Below are positions 14,680 through 22,228 of a DNA stretch of 26,289 nucleotides, in pieces. Within the stretch, counting starts at the first letter, position 1; each line of letters begins with the position of its first letter. Made by a program: the position numbers and the translations under genes. The notes under the pieces are model-generated. The model did not search any database. It saw only the letters and a program-made list of their open reading frames with translations, and had not been told where the DNA came from. The stretch spans positions 1 through 26,289 of the forward strand of contig WUAK01000005.1 in NCBI GenBank assembly GCA_009827205.1, given 5' to 3'. Origin of the DNA: Phycisphaeraceae bacterium (GTDB lineage Bacteria; Planctomycetota; Phycisphaerae; Phycisphaerales; UBA1924).

Positions 14680-16383
14680 TCAGGCCTTCGTAGCCCGGAT
14701 GGCCATGAACAAAGGAATCTCGCGTCTTGCTCGATTTTCTTCATCTGCGCGCGGCCCGGGCTCGCTCTTGCGCCGACTTGGCCATTCCTCGAGATCATCA
14801 ATGAAGAGACCTGCCTTGGCGAACGCCTTGATATAAGTCTCTAGTGGGCGGTGGTGTGTAAAGGTCTTGATTGCCTCGCCTCCAGCGGCGACTTCGCCCG
14901 GGTTCATCACGATCGGCTCGGCCTTGCTCGACAGGTACGCATCTACGCGTCGGTACTGCTTCTGGTCGTGAGACTTCTTGCCTTCCCAGCCCCAGCTTGT
15001 CTGTCCCGGGGCGCGGAAGGAGGGGTGCAGGATGACGGCAACGAATCTGCCGCCCGGTTTGAGCAGGTTGCTTGCGCTTTCGAGCAAGTCCGAGATCGGG
15101 TTGATGTTCATGAGCGCCATGATGCAAGCCGCGGCGTCGTATGGATCGCCTGTGATCTCGCTGGGCATCGAGCTTAGTTGTCTTGCATCCCCGACGGCGA
15201 AATGAGAGTGTGGTAGCTTTCGAGCTTGCGCGGCCTGGATGAGTGTGGGCGAAGCGTCTACACCCGAAACCTTGGCGCCAAGGTCGGTGAGCGCCGCTGC
15301 CATGCGTCCCTCGCCGCAGGCGATATCGAGAACGCGTTCGCCGGGTTTCACGGCGAGCATGCCCACAGCGCCGGGGATGATGACCTCGGAGAAGTGATCG
15401 CTCTTGCCGCTGGTTTGGTAGTCGCCGTACCAGTCGCTGACTTCATCCCATCCCGCGTTGGGGTCTTTGTTCAGGGATGAGAACTTGTCAGCTTTGACGC
15501 GCCGATCGGTGGCTTTGATCTCGTCCGGTGCTGGTCTGCTCGTCTTGGGTGGCGTCATCTCGACGGCTTCATAGAAGCTCGCAGGAGCGGGGCAACTGAA
15601 TCGGACGCGCTGGCCTGTCCCGGGGTGGCGGAATGCGAGTTCGCTCGCGTGCAGTGCGAGGCGTTTCAGTTTCGATGGGCCCGACCCGTAGCGCTGATCG
15701 CCGACAAGAGGGTGGCCCATGTCTGCCATGTGGACACGAATCTGGTGCTTTCGGCCTGTCTCGAGCTTGAGTTGCACAAGGGCATGGTTGTTGGCCTGTC
15801 CGAGCACCCGGTAGTGCGTGACCGCGGGGCGTGCGTCCTTGTTGTCCCCCTTGGAACCACGGAAGAGCCTGTCTGGGACGCTCACGACGTGACCAGCCTG
15901 CTCTTCTTTGAGGAATGACTGAGCAGTTCCGGTCGTCCCGGTGCCCGCTTCGAATGTGCCTTCTACGAGAGCAACATAAAGTCGATCGATTCGTCTGGCG
16001 CGCAAGTCGTCCTTGAGCCAGTCGAGGGCGGCTTTGTGCTTTGCGAAAATCAGCAGTCCGGATGCATCGAGGTCGAGCCTGTGTACGACGAATGCCCGCG
16101 CAGCGCGTCCGCCCTTGGCGCGCGCATAATCCTTGACCATGTCGTAGAGCGTCGGTCTGCCGCCTGGTTTGGGCATCGCACTGACGATGCCCGAGGGCTT
16201 GTTGACGACGAGGATGTCGGCGTCTTCGTGGATAATGTCGAGTTCGCGAGGGAGTCGTTCACGACGGGCCCCGTAGGGTGCGCGTTTGCCGTCGGAGCGG
16301 GGCTTACGGAAACCGGGTTTCGGTTTGCCGCCTTTGCTCATTGGCTTTCGCTTGTCACTGCGTTTGTCCTGGCTGAAGCTCAT
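14680..16383 (-). CDS. Fusion: RluA-family pseudouridine synthase plus SAM-dependent methyltransferase
   Basis: A 567-residue protein with three parts. Residues 1-45 are very basic and probably disordered. Residues about 48-275 form an RluA-type pseudouridine synthase without S4 domain: VVNKPSGI (59-66), the catalytic HRLDLDASGLL with Asp104, ETGRKHQIRVHMADMGHPLVGD (208-229) and LALHASELAF. After a linker, residues about 315-567 form a class I methyltransferase: motif I VLDIACGEGR (351-360), acidic loop VDAS (375-378) and LKPGGRFVAV (441-450). The RNA target of either half is unknown. It likely modifies rRNA or tRNA at one or two sites. The start overlaps the coaB stop by ATGA, so translation is probably coupled. 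No internal stop or frameshift is seen. Confidence 0.88.
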   Translation of the reverse strand: MSFSQDKRSDKRKPMSKGGKPKPGFRKPRSDGKRAPYGARRERLPRELDIIHEDADILVVNKPSGIVSAMPKPGGRPTLYDMVKDYARAKGGRAARAFVVHRLDLDASGLLIFAKHKAALDWLKDDLRARRIDRLYVALVEGTFEAGTGTTGTAQSFLKEEQAGHVVSVPDRLFRGSKGDNKDARPAVTHYRVLGQANNHALVQLKLETGRKHQIRVHMADMGHPLVGDQRYGSGPSKLKRLALHASELAFRHPGTGQRVRFSCPAPASFYEAVEMTPPKTSRPAPDEIKATDRRVKADKFSSLNKDPNAGWDEVSDWYGDYQTSGKSDHFSEVIIPGAVGMLAVKPGERVLDIACGEGRMAAALTDLGAKVSGVDASPTLIQAAQARKLPHSHFAVGDARQLSSMPSEITGDPYDAAACIMALMNINPISDLLESASNLLKPGGRFVAVILHPSFRAPGQTSWGWEGKKSHDQKQYRRVDAYLSSKAEPIVMNPGEVAAGGEAIKTFTHHRPLETYIKAFAKAGLFIDDLEEWPSRRKSEPGPRADEENRARREIPLFMAIRATKA

Positions 16384-17105
16384 TGTGGGTCAACCTTGGT
16401 GTTTCGTTTGGCAAGCCAGGCCTGCTGGAGTTTGGGTAACAGCCACGCGGCGAAGTCGGCCTTGCCGAGCGTTCCATCGGTGCTCTGCTCGTGATCACTT
16501 AGGGCGCTGCAAGCCATGATTGTTGCCTCGATATCGCCCGCTTCCATCGTCTCGAGGGGATTGGCGATGATGAGATCGGCACCCTTTCGTTCGAGCTTGG
16601 TGCGAGCCATCTCAAGGAGTTGCTCCTGAGGCTCCAGAGCGAATCCGACCATGAGTTGGTCTGGCCGGGCAACTGAGCAGCAACCCGCGAGCAGGTCGGG
16701 GGTTGGGCTGAGTCGGATAGTCAATTCCTCGGTCTCACTTCGACGGAGTTTGCCATCGACGACTGGAGACTCTGGGGTGTAGTCGGCGACAGCCGCAGCC
16801 ATGACGAGAACATCGCACCCGCCGAGATGCTGTGAGAGCAGTTCTTGGAGCTCTGTGACGGACCCGAATCGCTTGGTCGTGATCTCGGGTTCACTCGGAG
16901 AGTGGCAACTCGGGCCCAGCAGCAGGGTCGTGGGCCAGCCCAGGCTGGCGGCTTGGTTGGCGAGCTGGATGCCCAGCTTGCCGCTGGAGCGGTTGCCGAT
17001 GTACCTGACCGCGTCGATCGGCTCGTGAGTGGGGCCTGCGGATATGAGAACCCTCGGAGAAATCGCTCCGGTAGGGAACGGGTCGGGCGTGATCTTCGTA
17101 GTCAT
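16380..17105 (-). CDS. coaB: Stand-alone phosphopantothenate-cysteine ligase (CoaB)
   Basis: Coenzyme A synthesis step joining 4'-phosphopantothenate and cysteine with a nucleoside triphosphate. The 241-residue product has LISAGPTHEPIDAVRYIGNR (20-39) with the SSGKLG loop, MAAAVADYTP (102-111), VGFALE (153-158) and KGADLIIANP (174-183). The usual KIKK lysine motif reads KLRR (119-122). No CoaC decarboxylase half precedes it, unlike bifunctional CoaBC (about 400 residues). ATG 17105 fits the domain; the open frame continues to 17351 but that part is low-complexity and runs into the divergent pilus gene's leader. It heads a three-gene unit, sharing ATGA with the next gene. Confidence 0.9.
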   Translation of the reverse strand: MTTKITPDPFPTGAISPRVLISAGPTHEPIDAVRYIGNRSSGKLGIQLANQAASLGWPTTLLLGPSCHSPSEPEITTKRFGSVTELQELLSQHLGGCDVLVMAAAVADYTPESPVVDGKLRRSETEELTIRLSPTPDLLAGCCSVARPDQLMVGFALEPQEQLLEMARTKLERKGADLIIANPLETMEAGDIEATIMACSALSDHEQSTDGTLGKADFAAWLLPKLQQAWLAKRNTKVDPQ

Positions 17106-17344
17106 GGGTGCTGCCGTCCGAGCTTGGGGCCGTCTTGAGGGGGCTCCCGCTCCGTCCGCCCTTTCAGGCTTACAGTATGCTGGACGGGCGGCTTCCGACG
17201 GCGAGAGTCGGATCGGGTGACCGGTCGAGCGAGACCGGGGCGGAGTGGCCGTCGAAAGCTGGCACTGGGTATACCCGGCGACAAGGGGAGGCGGCTTCCC
17301 GGCGGCATGTGCCGCATCGCAGGGCCAATAAGACGTGAGTACAC
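17106..17344. promoter_or_regulatory. Divergent intergenic region between coaB and the pilus cluster
   Basis: These 239 bases separate coaB (-) from the first PilB-like gene (+) and must hold promoters for both units if they are not read from elsewhere. A TATGCT near 17176-17181 and a GTATACC near 17269-17275 are possible -10 boxes, each without a good -35. GCGGCA/TGCCGC (17302-17315) is a short palindrome in the leader of the + gene. No ribosome site better than GTGAG precedes ATG 17345. No convincing gene is present. Confidence 0.35.
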
Positions 17345-19096
17345 ATGGCACGATCGCGCAAGAAGCTGGGTGAGATCCTCGTCAGGAACGGGGCGTGCTC
17401 CAGCGCACAGGTAGACAAGGCCCTCAAGATCGCCCAGGGGGCCGGCAAGCGTATCGGCGAGGCGTTGATCGAGGCCGGCTTCGTGAAAGAGAAGGACGTC
17501 TCAAAGGCGCTCGCCGAGCAATTCGGGATGGACTTTGTCGATCTCTCAACCCAGGACGGCATGGCAACGGTTGAGCCCGACCTTATCCCAGAGGATCTGA
17601 TCAAGAAGCACTTCATCCTGCCGCAGGCCAAGTCTGGCAACCGGATGAGCCTGATCATCCATGACCCGGTCAACATCGAGCTCATGGACATGCTCCGGTT
17701 CCGCCTCAATGTAGAGATCGATCCAAAGCTCTCGTCGAAGAGCGACATCAAGGTCTTCATCGAGAACCACTTCCGAGCTGGTGGCAGCATCGTTGACACC
17801 AAGCAGGTTGACGCGGACGAGTCACTCGTCACGGACTCCATCGATAAGTCGATCGACAGCTCGGTCGACAAGTCGATGGACAAGTCGATCGACGTCTCCG
17901 GTGACGACGCTCCGATTGTCAAGCTGTGGAACCGCATCCTGACCGAGGCGATCGGCATGCGTGCGTCTGATATCCACCTCGAACCGATGACCGACCGCGT
18001 GCGGCTTCGGTATCGAATTGACGGTGTTTGTATCGAACGAGACAACCTGCCAAAGCGCATGCAGCGCGCGCTGCTCTCTCGGATCAAGCTGATGTCGGGC
18101 ATGAACATCGCTGAGAAGCGCATCCCGCAGGACGGCCGAATCAAGCTGCCCCTCGACGAAGAGACCACCGTTGACTTCCGTGTTTCGGCGTGCCCGATCT
18201 ATCACGGCGAGTCCGTCGTGATGCGTATCCTGCGGCCCGACGCGGTCAAGATCGGTCTGCCGAACCTGGGCTTCGAGCAGGACAACCTTGATGCATTCAA
18301 CAAGATCATCCGCCGCCCCAACGGCATCTTCCTCGTGACAGGGCCCACGGGTTCTGGTAAGACCACGACGCTCTACTCAGCGCTGGATGTGCTCAACAGA
18401 CCAGACAAGAAGATCATCACCGCTGAGGATCCGGTGGAGTACAACTTCGAAGGCATCAACCAGTGCCAGGTGAAGGAGTCGATCGGGTTCACGTTCAACG
18501 CGATCCTGCGATCGATGCTGCGTCAGGCGCCCAACATCATCCTCGTCGGTGAGATCCGAGATAAGGAAGTGGGTGAGATCGCGATTCAGGCCGCACTGAC
18601 TGGTCACCTTGTGTTCTCGACGCTTCACACGAACGATGCGCCCAGTGCGATCACGCGTCTGATCGACATGGGGATCAAGCCGTTCCTCGTGGCCAGTTCG
18701 ATTCAGGCCATCATGGCTCAGCGCCTCATCCGCGTGCTTTACGATGGGTCGAAGGAACTTGCAGAGCCGCACGAGATCGACCACAAGTACCTGCAGCTGA
18801 TCGGTATGACGCCCGAGGAGGCTGAGGGGCGCGTGCATAAGGCAGTTCCCTGCGGCGAGGCACCCAACGGGTACAAAGGCCGGAAGGCGATTTTCGAGAT
18901 GATGCAGATGGATGCGCAGATCCGCGAGGCCGCGTTCCAGCTTTCACCCGTCTCGGAGCTGCGGAAGATCGCGCTTCAGAACGGGATGCGTCCGCTCGTG
19001 GAAGACGGCAAGCTGAAGGTGCTCAGCGGCACGACCACGCCCGACGAGATCGCTCGTGTGTCGCAGGTCGAAGAGGGCACCGGTGTAATCGATTGA
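17345..19096 (+). CDS. PilB/GspE-type assembly ATPase 1, without zinc cysteines
   Basis: Cytoplasmic hexameric ATPase that powers pilus or pseudopilus extension. Two MshEN-type repeats open the 583-residue protein: KLGEILVRNG (7-16) and RIGEALIEAG (36-45), a fold that can bind c-di-GMP. A linker with the DKSx repeats (167-182) precedes the ATPase core: SDIHLEP, Walker A GPTGSGKTTT with Lys339, ITAEDPVEY, Walker B ILVGEIRD with Glu403, and LVFSTLHTNDAPSA. The zinc segment between ALIRV-type helix and GYKGRKAIFE has a single Cys503 instead of four cysteines. It is first in a + strand cluster with PilT and a second such ATPase. Whether it serves a pilus or a secretion system cannot be decided here. 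Confidence 0.93.
   Translation: MARSRKKLGEILVRNGACSSAQVDKALKIAQGAGKRIGEALIEAGFVKEKDVSKALAEQFGMDFVDLSTQDGMATVEPDLIPEDLIKKHFILPQAKSGNRMSLIIHDPVNIELMDMLRFRLNVEIDPKLSSKSDIKVFIENHFRAGGSIVDTKQVDADESLVTDSIDKSIDSSVDKSMDKSIDVSGDDAPIVKLWNRILTEAIGMRASDIHLEPMTDRVRLRYRIDGVCIERDNLPKRMQRALLSRIKLMSGMNIAEKRIPQDGRIKLPLDEETTVDFRVSACPIYHGESVVMRILRPDAVKIGLPNLGFEQDNLDAFNKIIRRPNGIFLVTGPTGSGKTTTLYSALDVLNRPDKKIITAEDPVEYNFEGINQCQVKESIGFTFNAILRSMLRQAPNIILVGEIRDKEVGEIAIQAALTGHLVFSTLHTNDAPSAITRLIDMGIKPFLVASSIQAIMAQRLIRVLYDGSKELAEPHEIDHKYLQLIGMTPEEAEGRVHKAVPCGEAPNGYKGRKAIFEMMQMDAQIREAAFQLSPVSELRKIALQNGMRPLVEDGKLKVLSGTTTPDEIARVSQVEEGTGVID
17843..17890 (+). repeat. Four 12-base tandem repeats in ATPase linker
   Basis: Four units of 12 bases, in frame, encode DKSI, DSSV, DKSM and DKSI in the linker between the N-terminal MshEN part and the ATPase core. 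The first, third and fourth units share the pattern GA(C/T)AAGTCGAT(C/G). In-frame copy-number change would alter linker length without breaking the gene. Confidence 0.8.
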
Positions 19097-19146
19097 TTCG
19101 TATGTAACCCGGCGGGCAGCCGCCGCTTTGAGGCAGGAACGACACG

Positions 19147-20265
19147 ATGTCGACGATGCAGATTGACCGATTGCTTGACACCATGATCAAGCTTGGCGCA
19201 AACGACCTTCACCTGACCGTTGGTCGCCCGCCGACCTTGCGTCTGCACGGCTCGCTCAGGAACCTTCAAACGAAGGTGCTCGACTCCGAATCGATGGTGG
19301 GCCTGATGAAGTCCATCACCCCGGAACAGAAGCAGCAGGAACTCGCAGAGGAGGGCGGTACCGACTTTGGCTTTGCCTACGGCGAGGCTGCCCGTTTCCG
19401 AGTTTCGGTCTTCCGCCAGCGCAACGACCTGGCGATGGTACTCCGACTTATTCCCAACAAGCTGCTCACGTTCGACCAGATCGGCCTGCCGGATGTCTGT
19501 AAGGACTTGATCCGCAGGCCTCGTGGTCTCTTCCTCGTCACGGGCCCGACGGGTTCGGGCAAGACGACTTCGCTTGCGACCATGATCGACTACGTGAACG
19601 CAAACCTCGAACGGCACATCGTGACGATGGAAGACCCGATCGAGTACTACCACTATCACAAGAAATCGATCGTGAACCAGCGTGAGGTTGGCTCGGATGT
19701 GCCGACCTTCGCAGAGGCCCTGCGTCGTGCTCTGCGTCAGGACCCCGACTGCATCCTCGTGGGTGAAATGCGAGACCTCGAGACGATCGAAGCGGCGGTT
19801 CGAGCCGCCGAGACCGGTCACTTGGTGTTCGGGACACTTCACACGACCGGCGCCGCCAAGACGATCGACCGTGTGGTTGACGCGTTCCCGGTAACCCAGC
19901 AGAACCAGATCCGGGTGCAGCTGTCAACCGCCCTGATCTGCGTGTTGAGTCAGGTGCTCCTTGGCCGAGTTGATACGAAGGGCATGGTCGCGGGGTACGA
20001 GTTCCTCCTGGTGACGCCCGCTATCGCGAACCTGATTCGTGACGGCAAATCATTCCGGATCGACTCGGCGATCCAGACCGGTAAGAAGTTCGGCATGCAG
20101 CTCCTCGACGATCACCTTTGGTCGCTCTACACGAGGGGCATGATCGCCGCTGACGAGATGATTGATAAGGGCAAGAACCCGCAGGACCTGACCGCGAAGG
20201 TGCACCAGCTTGGGCACACCGTGGGCCGACCGGAGCTTGACGAGGAAGACGTCAAAGCCGAATGA
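19147..20265 (+). CDS. pilT: PilT-type retraction ATPase
   Basis: Hexameric ATPase that in type IV pilus systems drives retraction and twitching. The 372-residue product has the PilT N-terminal PAS-like part (ASDLHLT-type NDLHLTVGRPP, residues 19-29), Walker A GPTGSGKTTS with Lys139, VTMEDPIEYYH, Asp box RRALRQDPDCILVGEMRD, and the His box GHLVFGTLHTTGAAKTIDRVVD. The PilT C-terminal retraction motif AIRNLIRE reads AIANLIRD (about residues 292-299). The length fits PilT (about 345-370) rather than PilB. It lies between two PilB-like genes. An AGGA site lies about nine bases before the ATG. Confidence 0.93.
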   Translation: MSTMQIDRLLDTMIKLGANDLHLTVGRPPTLRLHGSLRNLQTKVLDSESMVGLMKSITPEQKQQELAEEGGTDFGFAYGEAARFRVSVFRQRNDLAMVLRLIPNKLLTFDQIGLPDVCKDLIRRPRGLFLVTGPTGSGKTTSLATMIDYVNANLERHIVTMEDPIEYYHYHKKSIVNQREVGSDVPTFAEALRRALRQDPDCILVGEMRDLETIEAAVRAAETGHLVFGTLHTTGAAKTIDRVVDAFPVTQQNQIRVQLSTALICVLSQVLLGRVDTKGMVAGYEFLLVTPAIANLIRDGKSFRIDSAIQTGKKFGMQLLDDHLWSLYTRGMIAADEMIDKGKNPQDLTAKVHQLGHTVGRPELDEEDVKAE

Positions 20266-20331
20266 GTTCTGGTTCTGTACGGACACGTCTCTCCGGGCCA
20301 ACTCCGGATGAAGGCAGAGAATCTGGCTGTC

Positions 20332-20353
20332 GAATGGCCTCTGTGGGCCATTC
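20332..20353 (+). repeat. Hairpin between pilT and the second PilB-like gene
   Basis: GAATGGCC (20332-20339) and GGCCATTC (20346-20353) form a perfect eight-base stem with a six-base loop. A second palindrome, GGGTCC-G-GGACCC, follows at about 20358-20370. There is no T-run, so it is not a standard intrinsic terminator. An AT-rich GATATAAG lies at 20394-20401 and could be a -10 box for the next gene, although no -35 at normal distance is clear. The 179-base gap is the largest inside the pilus cluster. Confidence 0.55.
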
Positions 20354-20444
20354 AAGGGGGTCCGGGACCCAACCGGGCCGAGTTTGACGCGAAGATATAA
20401 GAGGCACGGCCCGGGATGCGCCCGAGGACCGTGTGAGGTGTTGC

Positions 20445-22196
20445 ATGGCCAAAGCAGATGCAAACTTTGATTTCAGCCAGTTCCGTGGCCACAAGATCGG
20501 TCGCATCATGCGCAAGCTGGGCACCGTGAAGAAGGAACAGGTCCACGAAGCGCTCGAGATCCAGAAGGCCGGCCGGAAAGTTCCGATCGGACAGCTCCTG
20601 GTTGAGCTCGGGTACATCACCCAGCGCGACGTGCAGGAGGGTCTCGCCGCGCAGGCAGGGATGGCCTACGTGGATCTCAACGGCTTCGAGATCCCCGAGA
20701 ACGCGGTAGATGTGATCCCGTCCGCGAATGTCCGGATCTTCGGTGTCATCCCGATCGAGTACAACGAGCGTGCCAAGCGCCTCAAGATCGCGCTCAAGAG
20801 CCCTGACAACTTCCGCGCAGTCGATGACATCCGGCTTCTGCTGGGTGTGACCGTTGAGGCGGTCGTGGGTGATGCAGACATTATCGATGGGCTGATCGAG
20901 AAGCACTACTCCAAAGCTGAATCGATGTCGGACGTCGTCTCCGACATGGCATCCGACGAGAAGTTCGAATCGCTGGCGATGGCCGGCGACCAGTCGATTG
21001 ATCTGGAGGCCGTGCTTGAGGCATCCGAGGACAACAAGGTTGTCAAACTGCTCAACCTCGTGCTGATGCAGGCTATCAAGGACAAGGCCTCTGACATTCA
21101 CTTTGAGCCGTTCGAAGACGAGTTCAAGATGCGGTACCGCATCGACGGCGTGCTCTATGAGATGGTTCCTCCCCCGGTGCATCTCGGTACGGCAATCACG
21201 AGCCGCGTCAAGGTCATGGCAAGCCTCGACATTGCAGAGCGTCGATTGCCGCAGGACGGTCGTATCGAACTGACCGTCGGTGGTAACCCCGTTGACCTCC
21301 GTGTCGCGGTGCTTCCGACTATGCACGGCGAGAGCGTCGTGATGCGTCTGCTTGACCGCTCGAACGTCGAACTCAGCCTCGATCGAGTCGGCCTCGATGA
21401 GAAGGATCTCGCGGACGTGCGGTACCTCATTGGCAGGCCCAACGGCATCGTGATCGTGACTGGACCTACGGGTTCAGGTAAGACGACCACGCTCTACGCG
21501 GCTCTCTCTGAACTCAACGACACCGAAACCAAACTGCTGACCGCAGAGGACCCCGTCGAGTACGACATCGATGGTCTCTGCCAGGTGCAGGTTAATCCTG
21601 AGGTGGGGCTGACATTCCCCGCGGCGCTGCGTTCGTTCCTGCGTCAGGATCCGGACGTGATCCTCGTGGGCGAGATTCGAGATAAGGCAACCGCGGAGAT
21701 CTCGGTCCAGGCGTCGCTTACGGGTCACTTGGTGCTCTCAACCCTTCACACGAACGATGCGCCCAGCTCGATTGTTCGATTGATCGACCTCGGTCTCGAA
21801 CGGTTCCTTCTCGCGGCGACGATCGAGGGCGTGATCGCTCAGCGACTCGTACGGACCGTGTGTCCCAAGTGCCGAGAGGAATACACGCCTTCTGAAGAGG
21901 AGTTGATGGAGCTTGCGCTGACGCCCGAAGCTGTCGCAGGGAAGAAGTTTGTCCGAGGTCGAGGCTGCGACAACTGTCACGGCTCGGGCTACAAGGGGCG
22001 ATTGGGCATCTTTGAGATCATGATGCTGGACGACGAAAGCCGCGAGTTGATCCTGAACGAGGCCTCAACATCCGTGCTTCGTAATCACTCCAGAGCCCAG
22101 GGCATGCGCACTTTGCGTGAGTCCGGGCTGCGCGGCATCTACGACGGCCGGACCACCATCGACGAAGTTGTTCGAGAAACCATCGCTGAGGAATGA
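20445..22196 (+). CDS. PilB/GspE-type assembly ATPase 2, with zinc tetracysteine
   Basis: Second extension-type ATPase of the cluster, 583 residues. The start is ATG 20445 rather than GTG 20433, because GAGGT (20435-20439) sits five bases upstream and the family sequence begins there. Two MshEN-type repeats (HKIGRIMRKLGTV and PIGQLLVELGYI) are near residues 15-60. The core has SDIHFEP, Walker A GPTGSGKTTT with Lys346, TAEDPVEYD, ILVGEIRD and LVLSTLHTNDAPSS. The zinc motif is complete: Cys473-x2-Cys476 and Cys508-x2-Cys511. It precedes the PilC-like platform gene by 32 bases, the usual pairing of a working PilB with its PilC. It may be the main assembly motor, by inference. Confidence 0.93.
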   Translation: MAKADANFDFSQFRGHKIGRIMRKLGTVKKEQVHEALEIQKAGRKVPIGQLLVELGYITQRDVQEGLAAQAGMAYVDLNGFEIPENAVDVIPSANVRIFGVIPIEYNERAKRLKIALKSPDNFRAVDDIRLLLGVTVEAVVGDADIIDGLIEKHYSKAESMSDVVSDMASDEKFESLAMAGDQSIDLEAVLEASEDNKVVKLLNLVLMQAIKDKASDIHFEPFEDEFKMRYRIDGVLYEMVPPPVHLGTAITSRVKVMASLDIAERRLPQDGRIELTVGGNPVDLRVAVLPTMHGESVVMRLLDRSNVELSLDRVGLDEKDLADVRYLIGRPNGIVIVTGPTGSGKTTTLYAALSELNDTETKLLTAEDPVEYDIDGLCQVQVNPEVGLTFPAALRSFLRQDPDVILVGEIRDKATAEISVQASLTGHLVLSTLHTNDAPSSIVRLIDLGLERFLLAATIEGVIAQRLVRTVCPKCREEYTPSEEELMELALTPEAVAGKKFVRGRGCDNCHGSGYKGRLGIFEIMMLDDESRELILNEASTSVLRNHSRAQGMRTLRESGLRGIYDGRTTIDEVVRETIAEE

Positions 22197-22228
22197 TTCA
22201 GACCGTGCGTCTGGAAAGCAGGTAAGAC

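Noticed and set aside
14667..14801. N-terminal extension of the DUF2256-DUF3253 protein
   Set aside because: It would overlap the RluA-methyltransferase gene in another frame, and the domain begins at ATG 14666.
17106..17351. N-terminal extension of CoaB
   Set aside because: Low-complexity Pro/Arg/Ala sequence without similarity; CoaB family sequence begins after ATG 17105.
17170..18168. 332-residue opposite-strand open frame under ATPase 1
   Set aside because: Ser/Arg/Met-rich shadow of the ATPase gene, including mirror images of its linker repeats; no domain.
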